Shown: in pieces, positions 56,801 to 63,610 of the stretch | Layout: each line of letters opens with the position of its first letter | Position numbering within the stretch: position 1 is the stretch's first letter | Assembly: GCF_000002075.1 (NCBI RefSeq) | Contig: NW_004797304.1 | Location: 913,328 to 977,327, forward strand | Length of the DNA stretch: 64,000 nt | Source: Aplysia californica | Lineage: Eukaryota; Mollusca; Gastropoda; Aplysiida; Aplysiidae | Reading direction: 5' to 3' | Position numbers and translations under genes: made by a program | Notes under the pieces: model-generated | Databases searched by the model: none | What the model was told of the DNA's origin: nothing | The model's input: only the letters and a program-made list of their open reading frames with translations

Positions 56801-57891
56801 TTATTGGGCGCTCATATGCATTTCTGAATGTCTTTAAACTCTTATCAAAACAAACAAAAAGAATGAGAATTTTGTATTCTGGTGTGGTCAGCTCCTTCTG
56901 TGTCTATTTTTTCCGTCACAGTGTTATCAGGTGCGCCGTTTGCTCAGTTGGTTTCTTGTTGGGAATAAGATGGTTCAAGTAGTTCGAATCATGAGGGGGT
57001 AGTTCAGTTCTTGAATTTCGGTTGTGTAGGGAATTTTTTAGGCTCTCCACTTTGTAGTGCCTGTCTACCTAAAGCCCATTCCCCCTCCTACATGTTAGAT
57101 TTGTGGTGTCCATCTATTGAATACCACAGCGCCTCCCCCCCCCCCAATCTGAAGTTGAGGGGGGAGGTTTCACTACTCATGGCAGTTAGTACTATCCCTC
57201 TAAAGGTAAAATAGCGGACATCAAGATCTGTAGATAGTATTGTTTAGATAAGCACCCTGATACAACACTTTAGGATCATTTAAAAGGCAGGATCTCGGAT
57301 GGGAACAAGCTGTAAACAAAGAATTCAAGCCAGAACCATCAGCAAAAGTACCCTTTGAGACCAGCTGAACAATCGGAGATGTGTATGTCTCAGATTTACA
57401 TTTATGTTATAGCCAATTGTCTTTTTTCCCTTCCTTTTATCTCCTTTTTTCTGTTAGAAATGACTTTTATGTGTCTCATAGGGAAGTAAACCCATACGTA
57501 AATGAACAGAAAGGAAATAAGTCTCTGTTAGGATTTTAAATTTTGCATAAGGGAGTATTTTTGGGGGGATCACAAAGGCACTCTTCCATTTGTACAATGT
57601 TGGTAAAACAATTCCGAAGGCAAACTCGATATGACAGGTTGGAGCTGTTTTTCAGTTTCCAAGAAGATTTTTTTCCAGCTGTCTCCCCCCCCTCTCTGTG
57701 ATTGTTCGTTCTCCCATCTCGGCCCTGTTGGTCTGGGTTTTTCCTCAGACGAGAGCGACGGAGACAACAACCAGGATGGGTTGGACGTGGCCGAGCTGAG
57801 CCCCATTGGGAGCAGCGACGATGGCAATGATGACGACGATGATGATGAAGACGATGCCTTGCTGGATGATTTGTTGTTTGAATTAGTCTAA
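24256..57891 (+). CDS. DCAF1 (VPRBP), CUL4-DDB1 ubiquitin ligase substrate receptor, complete coding region
   Basis: Thirty-nine coding exons: 24256-24365, 25044-25120, 25525-25598, 26112-26234, 27342-27479, 27751-27946, 29140-29262, 29814-29956, 30368-30469, 31621-31779, 32716-32756, 33412-33550, 34136-34333, 34928-35097, 35708-35827, 36341-36443, 37226-37342, 37851-37922, 38510-38591, 39120-39259, 41350-41431, 41993-42111, 42991-43180, 44274-44416, 45868-46046, 47874-47949, 48323-48384, 48684-48747, 49541-49612, 50040-50102, 50789-50880, 51292-51373, 52009-52242, 52594-52684, 53347-53442, 54032-54108, 54407-54490, 56385-56526, 57749-57891. They sum to 4,518 nt: 1,505 residues plus stop, against 1,507 in human. 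Every intron is GT-AG and every phase agrees. DCAF1 recruits nuclear substrates to CRL4 and is the host target of lentiviral Vpr/Vpx in primates. Order: armadillo-like half (to about residue 770), LisH (about 823-855), Ser/Pro/Ala-rich linker, WD40 domain (about 1,000-1,410), acidic tail. Confidence 0.97.
24366..27341 (+). other. DCAF1 introns 1-4
   Basis: Introns contain G runs at 24,594-24,610 and 24,667-24,687, short AT-rich stretches and, near 27,070-27,160, the right half of a small pogo-like MITE ending GGTTTGACTGTA. A short palindrome (CCACTCG/CGAGTGG) lies at 26,847-26,866. No additional exon was recognised. Confidence 0.6.
27070..27160 (+). mobile_element. Pogo-like MITE fragment
   Basis: The stretch CTCCTTGACAATTGGTGGCC ending in GGTTTGACTGTA matches the right half of the small MITEs at 36,058, 39,291 and 43,878. 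The left half is missing or diverged. Confidence 0.55.
27947..29139 (+). other. DCAF1 intron 6
   Basis: A short SINE family B tail in reverse orientation is visible near 28,022-28,085 (ATTGCATTTATATGGCACAT). The rest is unremarkable, with poly-T tracts. Open frames here have no recognisable homology. Confidence 0.5.
29814..36443 (+). CDS. DCAF1 exons 8-16: central armadillo-like region
   Basis: Strong matches to human include [46 protein letters not shown] and [19 protein letters not shown]. Exon 11 (41 nt) is a micro-exon. Exon 15 (35,708-35,827) encodes [20 protein letters not shown] and ends in phase 2; its acceptor is embedded at the end of a SINE tail. Introns 9 and 11 contain TTAA-type elements. 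Confidence 0.95.
30048..30074 (+). repeat. Poly-C tract in DCAF1 intron 8
   Basis: About 24 consecutive C bases. Comparable C or G homopolymers occur at 14,480, 14,666, 24,594, 36,738, 37,787, 50,948 and 57,898, a frequent feature of this genome. Confidence 0.9.
30755..31592 (+). mobile_element. SINE family C split by a TTAA element
   Basis: Positions 30,755-30,861 match the family C copy at 60,782 up to CCTGCCTTCTC, and the match resumes after 31,559 with ATCTAAATTGTGTAGATAGG (60,782 copy: ATCTGAATTGTATCGATAGG). The interruption is the TTAA-flanked element 30,862-31,559. Confidence 0.7.
30862..31559. mobile_element. TTAA-flanked piggyBac-like element nested in a SINE
   Basis: TTAA lies at 30,862-30,865 and 31,556-31,559. 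The left end continues TACATTGCACCCTAAC, and the right end, reverse-complemented, CACATTACACCCTTAG. The interior aligns with 8,121-8,782. It contains coding-like acidic words (ESDIDEN, and later [14 protein letters not shown] in another frame) that may be remnants of a transposase N-terminus. The right end is 62 bases from the acceptor of DCAF1 exon 10. Confidence 0.82.
31890..31965 (+). mobile_element. SINE family B 3' tail fragment
   Basis: TGCATAGAGCTGGTTGTTGAGCG and AATATAAATGTAATC followed by a TTATTATT end match the tail of family B (32,440-32,517). The head is absent. Confidence 0.65.
32171..32517 (+). mobile_element. tRNA-derived SINE, family B, full-length copy
   Basis: The tRNA-like head runs from GGTGGCTTAGTGGTTAAGC (A-box region) to GTGGGTTCGAATCC (B box near 32,221-32,234). 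The body carries CCTTGGGAAAGGCACTTTGC and CCTCACTTCACCCAGGTG, and the tail GCGCTATATAAATGCAATTA ends in TTATTATT. Tails of this form indicate mobilisation by a partner LINE with a shared 3' end. Sense to DCAF1, in intron 10. Confidence 0.88.
33085..33341. mobile_element. TTAA-flanked MITE (piggyBac-like)
   Basis: TTAA at 33,085-33,088 and 33,338-33,341. Ends: CTCTTTATTTACGG on the left against CTATTTATCTCCGA on the right (reverse-complemented). The length is 257 bp with no coding capacity. Located in intron 11, 70 bases before exon 12. Confidence 0.72.
34334..34927 (+). other. DCAF1 intron 13, no repeat recognised
   Basis: AT-rich unique-looking sequence with poly-T near 34,640. No exon or element was recognised. 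Confidence 0.5.
35625..35700 (+). mobile_element. SINE family B tail abutting the exon 15 acceptor
   Basis: AAAGCGTGCTGTTGAGCAGG, GGCTATACAAATGCAATC and TATTATTATT match the family B tail. The tail is followed directly by GTGCAG and exon 15 at 35,708, so the polypyrimidine and probable branch region of this constitutive acceptor is SINE sequence. Head absent. Confidence 0.75.
35848..35945 (-). mobile_element. SINE family B tail fragment, inverted, downstream of exon 15
   Basis: GATGATAATGATAAATTAG followed by TGTATTTATAAAGTGCACG resembles the reverse complement of a family B tail. It begins about 20 bases after the exon 15 donor. With the copy at 35,625 it makes an inverted pair around the exon. 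Confidence 0.5.
36058..36236. mobile_element. Small pogo-like MITE, intron 15
   Basis: CAGTTGAATCTGATTTAACA at the left and, reverse-complemented, CAGTTGAGATTGTCCAAGAT at the right, with TA on both flanks (36,056-36,057 and 36,237-36,238). Length 179 bp, no coding content. Related copies lie at 27,070, 39,291 and 43,878. Confidence 0.75.
36658..36735 (+). mobile_element. SINE family C fragment
   Basis: ATATCCCTCTCAGCGCAGGTT and GCAGCCTGCCTGTTAC match the middle of family C. Head and tail not recognised. Confidence 0.5.
37226..39259 (+). CDS. DCAF1 exons 17-20: end of the armadillo-like region
   Basis: Conserved blocks: [12 protein letters not shown] (human MWNVVQSNNGIK), [18 protein letters not shown] (human SIKMPITDADQIRALACK), [19 protein letters not shown] (human ALVGLSRSSTVRQIISKLP), and [12 protein letters not shown]. 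Intron 18 carries a long CA and CT microsatellite (37,974-38,160) immediately after the exon 18 donor. Confidence 0.95.
37974..38160 (+). repeat. CT / CA / CT compound microsatellite in DCAF1 intron 18
   Basis: CTCT and CACT words are followed by about 25 CA units (38,012-38,061), then about 28 CT units (38,082-38,138). It starts some 50 bases downstream of the exon 18 donor. Long open frames here only reflect the repeat. Confidence 0.95.
39291..39437 (+). mobile_element. Small pogo-like MITE, intron 20, right end lost
   Basis: CAGTCAAACCTGCACTAATG after TA (39,289-39,290), then GACAATCACC and CTCCTTGACAATGATGGG match the copies at 36,058 and 43,878. The right inverted repeat is missing. Confidence 0.65.
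39537..40399. mobile_element. TTAA-flanked piggyBac-like element, 863 bp
   Basis: TTAA at 39,537-39,540 and 40,396-40,399. Terminal repeats: CCCTCATCCTGCG on the left and CTCTTATCCTGCG on the right (reverse-complemented), 11 of 13 matching and ending in CTGCG as in classical piggyBac termini. No transposase frame was recognised. It sits in intron 20 of DCAF1 and is followed 21 bases later by another TTAA element. Confidence 0.82.
40421..40864. mobile_element. TTAA-type MITE, CCCCTTCACTGCC family
   Basis: The left end is TTA then CCCCTTCACTGCC; the right end, reverse-complemented, is TTAACCCCTTCACTGCC, so the left TTAA has lost or changed one base. The element at 45,001-45,518 belongs to the same terminal family. 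Non-coding. Confidence 0.78.
41036..41188 (+). repeat. CT-rich microsatellite before DCAF1 exon 21
   Basis: A pure CT run (about 41,036-41,085) grades into CTCCC and CCTC repeats to 41,188, about 160 bases upstream of the exon 21 acceptor, which itself has a C9 run. Confidence 0.95.
41350..44416 (+). CDS. DCAF1 exons 21-24: LisH motif and low-complexity linker
   Basis: Exons 21-22 encode [20 protein letters not shown] followed by ALQKEA, a LisH dimerisation motif (human ELLLLIRNHLISKGLGETAT). The rest is a Pro/Ser/Thr/Ala linker; exon 23 contains a CAG-type repeat (43,116-43,136) read in the Ala frame. Linker length and composition differ from human, as usual for this family. LisH mediates oligomerisation of DCAF1-containing CRL4. 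Confidence 0.93.
42166..42655 (+). mobile_element. tRNA-derived SINE, family A, near-complete copy
   Basis: Head GGGGGCTCTCGTGGTCTAGG with B box GGGTTCGAATCC (42,219-42,230), body with CTGCAGCCTTTCTATTGC and GTAGGCTTCGGCCGCCACCC, and tail TGCAGTTGCGAGCACCGTAA. This is the best-preserved copy of the family in the window. In DCAF1 intron 22, sense orientation. Confidence 0.88.
43256..43460 (-). mobile_element. SINE family B, partial, antisense
   Basis: AATAATAATAAATGATTAGC, TTGCTCAACAGCCAGGTCTA, TTATTACCCCACCAGACC and CACACAGTGCAAGCTGCC match the reverse complement of family B body and tail. The tRNA-like head is absent. Confidence 0.75.
43878..44074. mobile_element. Small pogo-like MITE, intron 23
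   Basis: CAGTCAAAGCTGATCTAATG at the left; reverse-complemented right end CAGTCAAAATTGTCCACAAA. Length 197 bp. The flanking TA is no longer clear. Followed by tandem copies of a TAAGTAATTTGTCACTTCCC word (44,095-44,255). Confidence 0.7.
44095..44255 (+). repeat. Short tandem repeat before DCAF1 exon 24
   Basis: About four imperfect copies of a block reading TAAGTAATTTGTCACTTCCC then TGCATGTCTGAGGCTTAAAA, period about 50 bases. It ends about 20 bases upstream of the exon 24 acceptor. A related copy lies near 43,825-43,870. Confidence 0.75.
45001..45518. mobile_element. TTAA-flanked MITE, CCNCTTCACTGCTG termini
   Basis: TTAA at 45,001-45,004 and 45,515-45,518. Left CCGCTTCACTGCTG, right (reverse-complemented) CCCCTTCACTGCTG. 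Length 518 bp, non-coding. Same terminal family as 40,421-40,864. Confidence 0.82.
45868..54490 (+). CDS. DCAF1 exons 25-37: WD40 propeller with two WDxR motifs
   Basis: Exon 25 has [16 protein letters not shown] (human LDSIITEYLREQHARC), exon 26 PHRCPEPL. Exon 33 is the longest (234 nt): [17 protein letters not shown] (WDVR at about residues 1,260-1,263), and exon 34 opens with WDMR (1,296-1,299). These correspond to the human WDxR motifs whose arginines (R1247 and R1283) are needed for DDB1 binding. Exon 34 continues [16 protein letters not shown] (human [16 protein letters not shown]). Both arginines are intact, so CRL4 assembly should be preserved. Confidence 0.96.
46068..46115 (-). mobile_element. 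SINE tail fragment after DCAF1 exon 25
   Basis: GGTTTTACAGTGCGCGCAAC followed by TGCATAGGGTCATATG matches the reverse complement of the SINE family A tail. It begins about 20 bases after the exon 25 donor. The sequence to about 46,440 may belong to a longer related element that I could not delimit. Confidence 0.6.
47068..47405 (-). mobile_element. tRNA-derived SINE, family B, antisense, near full length
   Basis: An AAT microsatellite tail, GCGCATATCCCCACTCAACAG, then CACCTGGGTGAAGTGAGG, CTTTCCCAAGGACACAACG and the B-box complement GGATTCGAACCCAC; it ends within the tRNA-like head at GAGTCCGAGAGCC. In DCAF1 intron 25. Confidence 0.85.
50948..50988 (+). repeat. Poly-C tract in DCAF1 intron 31
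   Basis: Two long C runs separated by a single A. Assembly length unreliable. Confidence 0.9.
52383..52545 (+). mobile_element. SINE family C, partial
   Basis: ATTGAGTATCTCCGTCCTTT, CTATCCCTCTTTGCTGTGCC, GAAGCAGCCTGCCTCCTG and TCTAAATTGGGTCGATTGGG match the 60,782 copy. tRNA-like head missing. DCAF1 intron 33. Confidence 0.65.
53772..53930 (+). repeat. TCTG microsatellite and CT-rich tract, DCAF1 intron 35
   Basis: About 14 TCTG units (53,772-53,827) pass into CTTGCTTTCTTTC and a CT-rich stretch. Long frames across it on both strands are repeat artefacts. Confidence 0.95.
54999..55911 (+). mobile_element. 5'-truncated LINE fragment with reverse transcriptase and C-terminal domain
   Basis: The frame starts within the reverse transcriptase: [18 protein letters not shown], then [13 protein letters not shown] with the YADD catalytic motif, then [16 protein letters not shown] and the YLG motif, after which TAA (55,318) interrupts. 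A second frame, 55,321-55,800, continues with [20 protein letters not shown] and ends with [15 protein letters not shown], a C-terminal signature common in RTE- and Nimb-like animal LINEs. A GAT repeat (55,884-55,909) forms the 3' tail. The 5' endonuclease part is absent. Clade assignment is tentative. It is in sense orientation in DCAF1 intron 37. Confidence 0.8.
55920..56190 (+). mobile_element. tRNA-derived SINE, family D
   Basis: The head GGTGGCGGAGTGGCTAGTGC (A-box region) is followed by a B box GGGTTCGAGCC (55,973-55,983). The body to about 56,185 contains AATGGGTACCTAACTTTGAG. It begins 9 bases after the LINE tail. No second copy is in the window, so its boundaries are approximate. Confidence 0.6.
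56385..57891 (+). CDS. DCAF1 exons 38-39: acidic C-terminal tail
   Basis: Exon 38 encodes a long Asp/Glu run (about residues 1,412-1,459) from a GAT/GAC-rich tract. Exon 39 encodes [20 protein letters not shown] and ends LFELV before TAA at 57,889. An acidic tail is a hallmark of DCAF1 and in human is implicated in binding merlin and Vpr-region contacts; exact length is not conserved. The GAT-rich tract is a coding microsatellite and may vary in length. Confidence 0.93.
56527..57748 (+). other. DCAF1 intron 38
   Basis: No element with clear ends was seen. A C run and complementary G-rich stretch (57,130 and 57,158) flank a short spacer. Open frames are short. Confidence 0.45.
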
Positions 57892-57958
57892 ATTGGAGGG
57901 GGGGGGGGGGGTGTTTGGTTGCACACCCCTGTGTATTAATGTTGATTTAATGGATGTT

Positions 57959-58034
57959 CGCGGGCAGTATTGCGTACAGACGTAAATCATTTCTGGCATC
58001 TTTTGAGATACGTCTGTATGCAATACTGCCTGCG
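57959..58034 (+). ncRNA. Long perfect hairpin in the DCAF1 3' UTR, precursor-like
   Basis: The arms 57,959-57,984 and 58,009-58,034 pair over 26 positions with a 24-base loop. The left arm reads CGCGGGCAGTATTGCG then TACAGACGTA. Only two positions are not Watson-Crick, and both are G-U in the plus-strand RNA (left G at 57,962 and 57,974 opposite U). Size and shape resemble a microRNA precursor or a structured cis-element. A decayed foldback transposon is the main alternative. Confidence 0.5.
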
Positions 58035-59141
58035 TGTGGTGTGACTAGAGAAAGGAGTAACTCCTTCTCGTTCATTTTTTTGCTGACCCCCCCAGAAAGC
58101 ACGATTGAATGGAGTTGCACATTTTTATTGTGACACCAACAATATGTTCAGACAATGGATTTTGAGGTTCATGGCGATGAATTTTGCAGCCAGTGCATGG
58201 GTATAATAATCCACATTTCCCTTAAGTGCTGAACCCAGAACAGTATTTTGCACGCCATATCATATACTATATAGTCAAGAGATGTTTATGATGGTCACCT
58301 CTGTTGAAAAAAAAAAGTATATCTTTCTTGGAGTCCTGCAAATGCTTCATAACATTGCTGTTGGATTTTGGAACGGCTTTTTTCAATTGTGGGTTTCCAG
58401 GTTCATGTCTAAGGCCCCAGAATTGGGCAGGTGATTGGAAAAAAAACCAACACAAAGAAGTCATAACGGTGCTTGGGCATTGTCTGTCTGCATTAAGTTT
58501 GGAAGAGATGGGAGTGGGGATGGATGGGTTGGGGGGAGGGGGTGTAGAAGAATGTATGTACATAGCTATGTTGAAAACCAACAGTTCATAGGAATAGGAT
58601 ATATTTTTTCATATTCCGATCTGGTCGGCACTAGTTTGCAGTCAATAAGCTTGTAGAGCTCATGATGAGCCTGATGGAAATTCTGTTTTTAGATTCTGTA
58701 TTGTTTAGTTCAGCCGGGAAGAAGACGCGCAAGCTGTTTGTATATATCTACATTTGTTATATCTATATATAAATGTATGTATGTATGACTTCAAGAATAT
58801 CCAATTCTGAGCTGTGATGATGAAGGAGACGATGTATCAAGCTTGCTTTGTGGAAATTTGGATAGTAGATGGGAAAGACGGGCAGGATTACTTGGAACCT
58901 GATGCTGTTATTGTTGTTGAAAGGGCAGTTGTCTTTGACTTGGATCTCTTACTTTTCAGGCACAGCACTTTATTCTTTACTTATTATCACATCATGCATA
59001 GTGTAATTGGAAAGATGTGTGCAGATGTTCCCTTCTCTTTGTTTAGTAGTCTTTATGTCAGATTTGTAGTATAAATACATTTTGTAGTATTTCTTTGATT
59101 GTCCCATCATTTTAAAATCATTATGATTTTGCAGATGATAA

Positions 59142-59147
59142 AATAAA
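59142..59147 (+). terminator. Candidate poly(A) signal of DCAF1
   Basis: AATAAA followed within 20 bases by GTATGTATCTGTTGG, a plausible U/GU-rich downstream element. An ATTAAA at 59,876 is a possible later alternative. Confidence 0.5.
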
Positions 59148-59165
59148 GTATGTATCTGTTGGTCA

Positions 59166-60781
59166 ACCTGTAAATATGTGTTTTTGAAAATCGCTTATTT
59201 CTGGGTCAAAAAATTAGTTGTTTCGTGAAAGTTTAAATTATCAATGGAAATTTATGACTTAATACTGATCTGGAAATGATGGATTATTCATTAAGAGGGT
59301 TTATGAATGTAGAATGGTGAAAATCACTTGCAGACAAAAGTTGAATTGAATTATATTTCTGACTTTCTACACTCAGTCACCTCAGGTTCCCGGAGCTCTA
59401 TTCTGAGCCAAGAGCAGGAAATGGATCTGTAGTAGTTTCTATGAAAGTCTGCTGTACTTTTGACTTGCTGTATTAAACTTGTAAAGAATTTTTCCTATTG
59501 TTTGGTTGTGTCTTCATGTTTGCTGTTTGTGCCCTTCAACTTCATGTTACTTACATTCACTTCTACCTGTCTGTTGTTTTTCAATATGTTGGGTGTTTTT
59601 ATCATCAGTGTGCATGAGTATGTCACTCACTATTCTGTTGTAGTAAAGAATAGCAGTCTCCAGTTTGCCTTTTGGCGACACAAACACATATTTCCTATTA
59701 TTAGGGGTGGTTTCATGTACATCTTAATGTGTTTTATTTCCTATAATTTTGACTTTCTGCTGTTTAAGTCTAATTTTGTTATTGATGGGCAGCATTTCTG
59801 TCACTGATGCTAGTATTAAAAGAAAGAGGAGTGGGGTGTAAAAGAAAGAATTCCGTCATACTCTGTACATATGTCATTAAAGACTGTTCGGGACACAAAC
59901 ATTTTCAGAGTTCCCTCTTTGAGAAAAAAGGAGTTTCGGAACTGATATTTCTCTGAAGTGTTGCAACAGTGTCAAGGCAAGGAGAGTCTTAACCATTTAC
60001 CAGCTCGAGGTGCCACGATCAGCAGCTCACTAGAGGCACCAATACATCTAGACCTTGTGGTAAATTTGCTAAAGTGTTTTGAGTTGTCTGTTATGAGCTG
60101 CTAGATCGACAGGGGTAAGCATTATGTTTTTGGAATAGACTAGGGATCTTCTTCTTGGCTTTATTAGTATTAAAACGTAAGTGATCTACTGGCAGAAATT
60201 CTGTCAATTTCTTTAGAATTGTGGGGCACAGTGAAGTTGGGCAAATCCCAACAAATCTAGAAAATAAGACTAGAACTTGGCTCTTGAATGATCCAATTCA
60301 AAATTCATTTCACGATCTACAGTAATACTGTATTAATTCCCTTGCACAGTTAGTGAGTTACTGTATGTTACATTATTTTTTAATGTGATGAATTAATTTG
60401 GGTAATGAGTGCAAACTGGTATGTAGTCACAACTAAAGAAGAAGAAGCAATGAATGACTTACCATCCTGTATTGCAGTGGAAACAGGCTTGTTAAAACCA
60501 GTGTTCTTTTCTTATAAACTGATGTTTTTGCCTGATCAATTTGCAAAAAAATTATTTTTTGTGGTGAATGTGCTGAAACAGTGTGTGGCATTTTAAAGAA
60601 TTTTTATTCCTGTTATAAGAATTTGGGGCATGCACCAGAATCAGGCTGGATAGCTCCTTAGGGAGTAAAAGTTAAAGTATCAATTTTGAAAGGGTTAGAT
60701 AATACAGTAAAATCTCAGTTTAAAGGTAGAAGTTCACCTTCTGCTTATTTATGGCAAATGTGCGCTCTGACATTTGTTCAC
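59166..60781. other. Intergenic, no gene recognised
   Basis: AT-rich sequence with open frames up to 115 codons (59,460-59,807) of hydrophobic low-complexity content and no family signature. TTAACCATTTACCAGCTCG at 59,991 resembles a TTAA-element end, but no partner was found. Confidence 0.45.
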
Positions 60782-61033
60782 TTGTGTAGTGGTTAGGTGC
60801 TTAGCTGTCACCCGCGGGAGACCTGAGTTTGATTCGTGAGTAGGCAGAACATTTTTATTGGGTATCTTATGCAGTTGCGAGCGCCGTAAAACCCCATACT
60901 AAACTGAGTATCTTGGTCTTTCTGTTGGGATTTTGTATCTCTCTCAGTCCGTGTTGACCCTGGTAGGCAAGGTTGGAAGCCCGCCTCCTAAATGATCTGA
61001 ATTGTATCGATAGGGGCGTAAAAACACCAACAG
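60782..61033 (+). mobile_element. tRNA-derived SINE, family C, best copy
   Basis: TGTAGTGGTTAGGTGCTTAG (A-box region) and GAGTTTGATTCGTG (B box) head a body with TCTCTCAGTCCGTGTTGACC, GGCAAGGTTGGAAGC and AATTGTATCGATAGGGGCG. A family A tail (TTGCGAGCGCCGTAAAAC) is embedded at 60,870-60,890, perhaps a small secondary insertion. Confidence 0.7.
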
Positions 61034-62264
61034 TGACCAGATTTTTTTTTTGCATGCGTTAGAACTGTACTTCTTTCACAGAGTAAATGAATATTATTGT
61101 TGTTGCAAGGAAAGTGAGAAACGCATTAAAAAAATTTTTTTTCTTAATTACTAACCCTACTGTAAAGCAGGAGAGTTTTTCGTTTCTCTTTTGACAGCAA
61201 CAATACACCAAAATGTTTTTCTAGTTTGCAATTTTTTGGAGAAATAGCTTAAAGGTTGATCTCAACTATTTGTTATTGTATTGCCGTTTTTTGGTCAGCA
61301 TTATTGTTAACATTGATTCGTACGTTTCTTTTCGTTATATATATTGGCTTTCCTTGCTTTTTTTTTTTCTATCTCAGTACAGTTTGTCAACGATAGTGTG
61401 TATATATTAATCTTTTGGTTAGGAATATTGCCAGTCTTCCAAGTTTGATGTCGTATCATGAATATCGTTTTAAAATGTCTTCAAATATAATCAGAGGTGA
61501 CGCTGATTTATATTTGGGGAATAAGTGTTTTCTTGCTTTGTTTATTGTTGCGACGAATTATTGGGCAATTATTGAATCTCCCCAGGAAGACCGTTCACAT
61601 GTATTGTTAATTATCATCTTTAATGAGCATCATCAATTATGACTGCAGCACGCCCCCCTGTGTTGGGTTTTAATATATGTAAGGCACGTGTTAGATGTAT
61701 CAAGTTATCATGGCTTTATGTTGATTTTATCTAAAGAGTGATGAATATACTTTTCAGACTGCTTTAATAGGTAAGAGTATATGCTCAAGGCTAAACCAAT
61801 GTGGTTTATGTGTCGTATGGTGCGTATATTTTTTAAAACTCCTTAATCTAATTGATATATATATCATATCTGATCTAAGGAGTGCCAATAAAAATTATTG
61901 AGAACAAAAGCTGCGATGGGGTCAAGGGCTTTTTGGTTGAGGGTTGTATCCACTGTAGACTCCCATTCCTTATGATGACTTCAGAGTGCTGATAACTTTA
62001 ATTACTTTACTATTTTCCTATATATTAATCTCTCTTTCTGTAACACTACTGATTTGGGGGAAACTTGTGGAGATTCTGTAAAACATGTAGGCCTACTCTC
62101 TTGTATTCAAAGTAAACTTATTGCCATAATGGTAATAAGTAATTTTTAGTCATTTTAAAAAAGTATAGGATGGATTTTGGTTTGTATTTGGTTATAATCT
62201 TCTCGTATGCAAATGCCGGTTTCTCTTCAACTTCATTGTCGCTCACGCAAAAAAAATTTGAGGC
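61034..62264. other. Intergenic, no gene recognised
   Basis: AT-rich with poly-A/T tracts. No exon-like or repeat structure was recognised apart from short TA repeats near 61,856. Confidence 0.45.
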
Positions 62265-62676
62265 AGCATGGTGAAATCAGGCGCTCGTAAAATAAAGAAA
62301 GTGAAGAAACTGGCATTTTCCCACAGTTAAAGAAATTTTTTTGAATTTTTGTTTTTTGGCTCTACGCCTTTCATAGAACAAATTTATGAGTGGATTTTAC
62401 TGAAAAACGTTGATTAAAGGCTTAAAAGAAGTAAATTTTCAGTCTCCATAGACTCTCAAGCTAAGGAAATTACGCAACTTTGGCGGCCATTTTCTCATTA
62501 ATTTTACCTCTGAAACAAGGTGAGCCCCCACCTCCTTCAGTCGCCAATATCTGAACTTATACAAAAGATAAATGGATATTTTTTCCATCTAAAGCAAGGC
62601 AAATGGACAGACTTTAAGATGATACCAATGACTCCATGTGCCCTAAAAGTGACGAGCACCTGATTCCACCGCACCG
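62265..62676. mobile_element. Inverted-repeat MITE, superfamily unknown
   Basis: The left arm GCATGGTGAAATCAGGCGCT at 62,266 has an inverted partner ending at 62,674 that reads, reverse-complemented, GCGGTGGAATCAGGTGCTCG. About 410 bp. Target duplication not identified, non-coding. Confidence 0.55.
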
Positions 62677-63289
62677 TGACACAGATAGAGCTATAATCTT
62701 CTCCCAAAAACTAGCAACAAATGTAGTCCTATCTTGTTAGCTGTTACCTGTTCCGTTGATGAACAGATGCTTGATGGATATATATAAATTTAATGAGCTG
62801 TCCCACACTGTGATAAGATGTGTCCTACAATAAAGAGAAGGACTGTTTTTAAAACACATTTTCAGTGCCATAAGAAGGCAGTTGTGGGCTATCAGACTTG
62901 TACAGACGTCGGTTTAGTTTAGGTCTCTCAACCCAATTCCGCACTCCCAAAACAACTTTCATTTCCAGAAGACATGGTCTCTTTTGTCTCATATTGTACC
63001 AAGTTGCTGCCACAAAAAATATTGGTACAACAACACATAATTCTTTTGCTCACTCTGTGAAGCAAGGTCAAGGGAGTCAATCACTTTGTGGGGGGAGGAA
63101 GGGTGTGGGGGAGGGAGACGACAGCTACGAAATTGCAGAGATTCTGGCCCTGTGGTATCAGATTGTCCACTTTCAAATCAAAGTCAAATTTGACTCTGGG
63201 CGGTTAGTGGAGGGTGTTTAAACAGTTCGTAGTAATTTGTCATTGTAGTCACTTTCCCATTCCTAATTTCAGGTGTGTTTGCAGTATAA

Positions 63290-63610
63290 ACAGATTATAT
63301 TTATAATTTTGAATGAAAATTAAAATACCTCATCTAGTAAAGAGGACATTTTTGATTCATATTAGTTGATTGAGCGTGTTTTGAGAATGTGCAAATTGAT
63401 AATATGTGGTGTTTTTAGAGATGTTTGTTTCCCATTTCCTGTATATTTATAATGGGAATAGAAATTTTGAATGATCATTAAAAAATCTTAAAAAAAACTA
63501 GGGCATTTATGATTCATAGGAATCGATTTAGGGGTGTTTGCGAATGAGCATACTGATAGTTATAGATAGCGATATGCTGTGTTTGTTGATGTTCGTTTGC
63601 TATTTCAGCT
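63290..63610. repeat. Diverged tandem duplication, about 165 bp period
   Basis: Blocks 63,305-63,440 and 63,457-63,605 share ATTTTGAATGA, CATTT.TGATTCATA, GATGTT.GTTT and C.ATTTC in the same order. Heavily diverged, so old. Confidence 0.5.

Larger units (their letters stand above)
57892..59165 (+). other. DCAF1 3' UTR (inferred)
   Basis: The stop is at 57,889-57,891. The next strong signal is AATAAA at 59,142, followed by TGT-rich sequence, giving a UTR of about 1.27 kb. It contains a G run (57,897-57,911), a 26-bp hairpin (57,959-58,034) and no other recognised element. The end is inferred from the signal only. Confidence 0.55.

Noticed and set aside
59460-59807. 115-codon hydrophobic open frame downstream of DCAF1
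   Set aside because: Low-complexity, AT-rich, no family signature, no splice or start context.
59991-60120. TTAA-element end TTAACCATTTACCAGC
   Set aside because: No matching inverted end found downstream or upstream.
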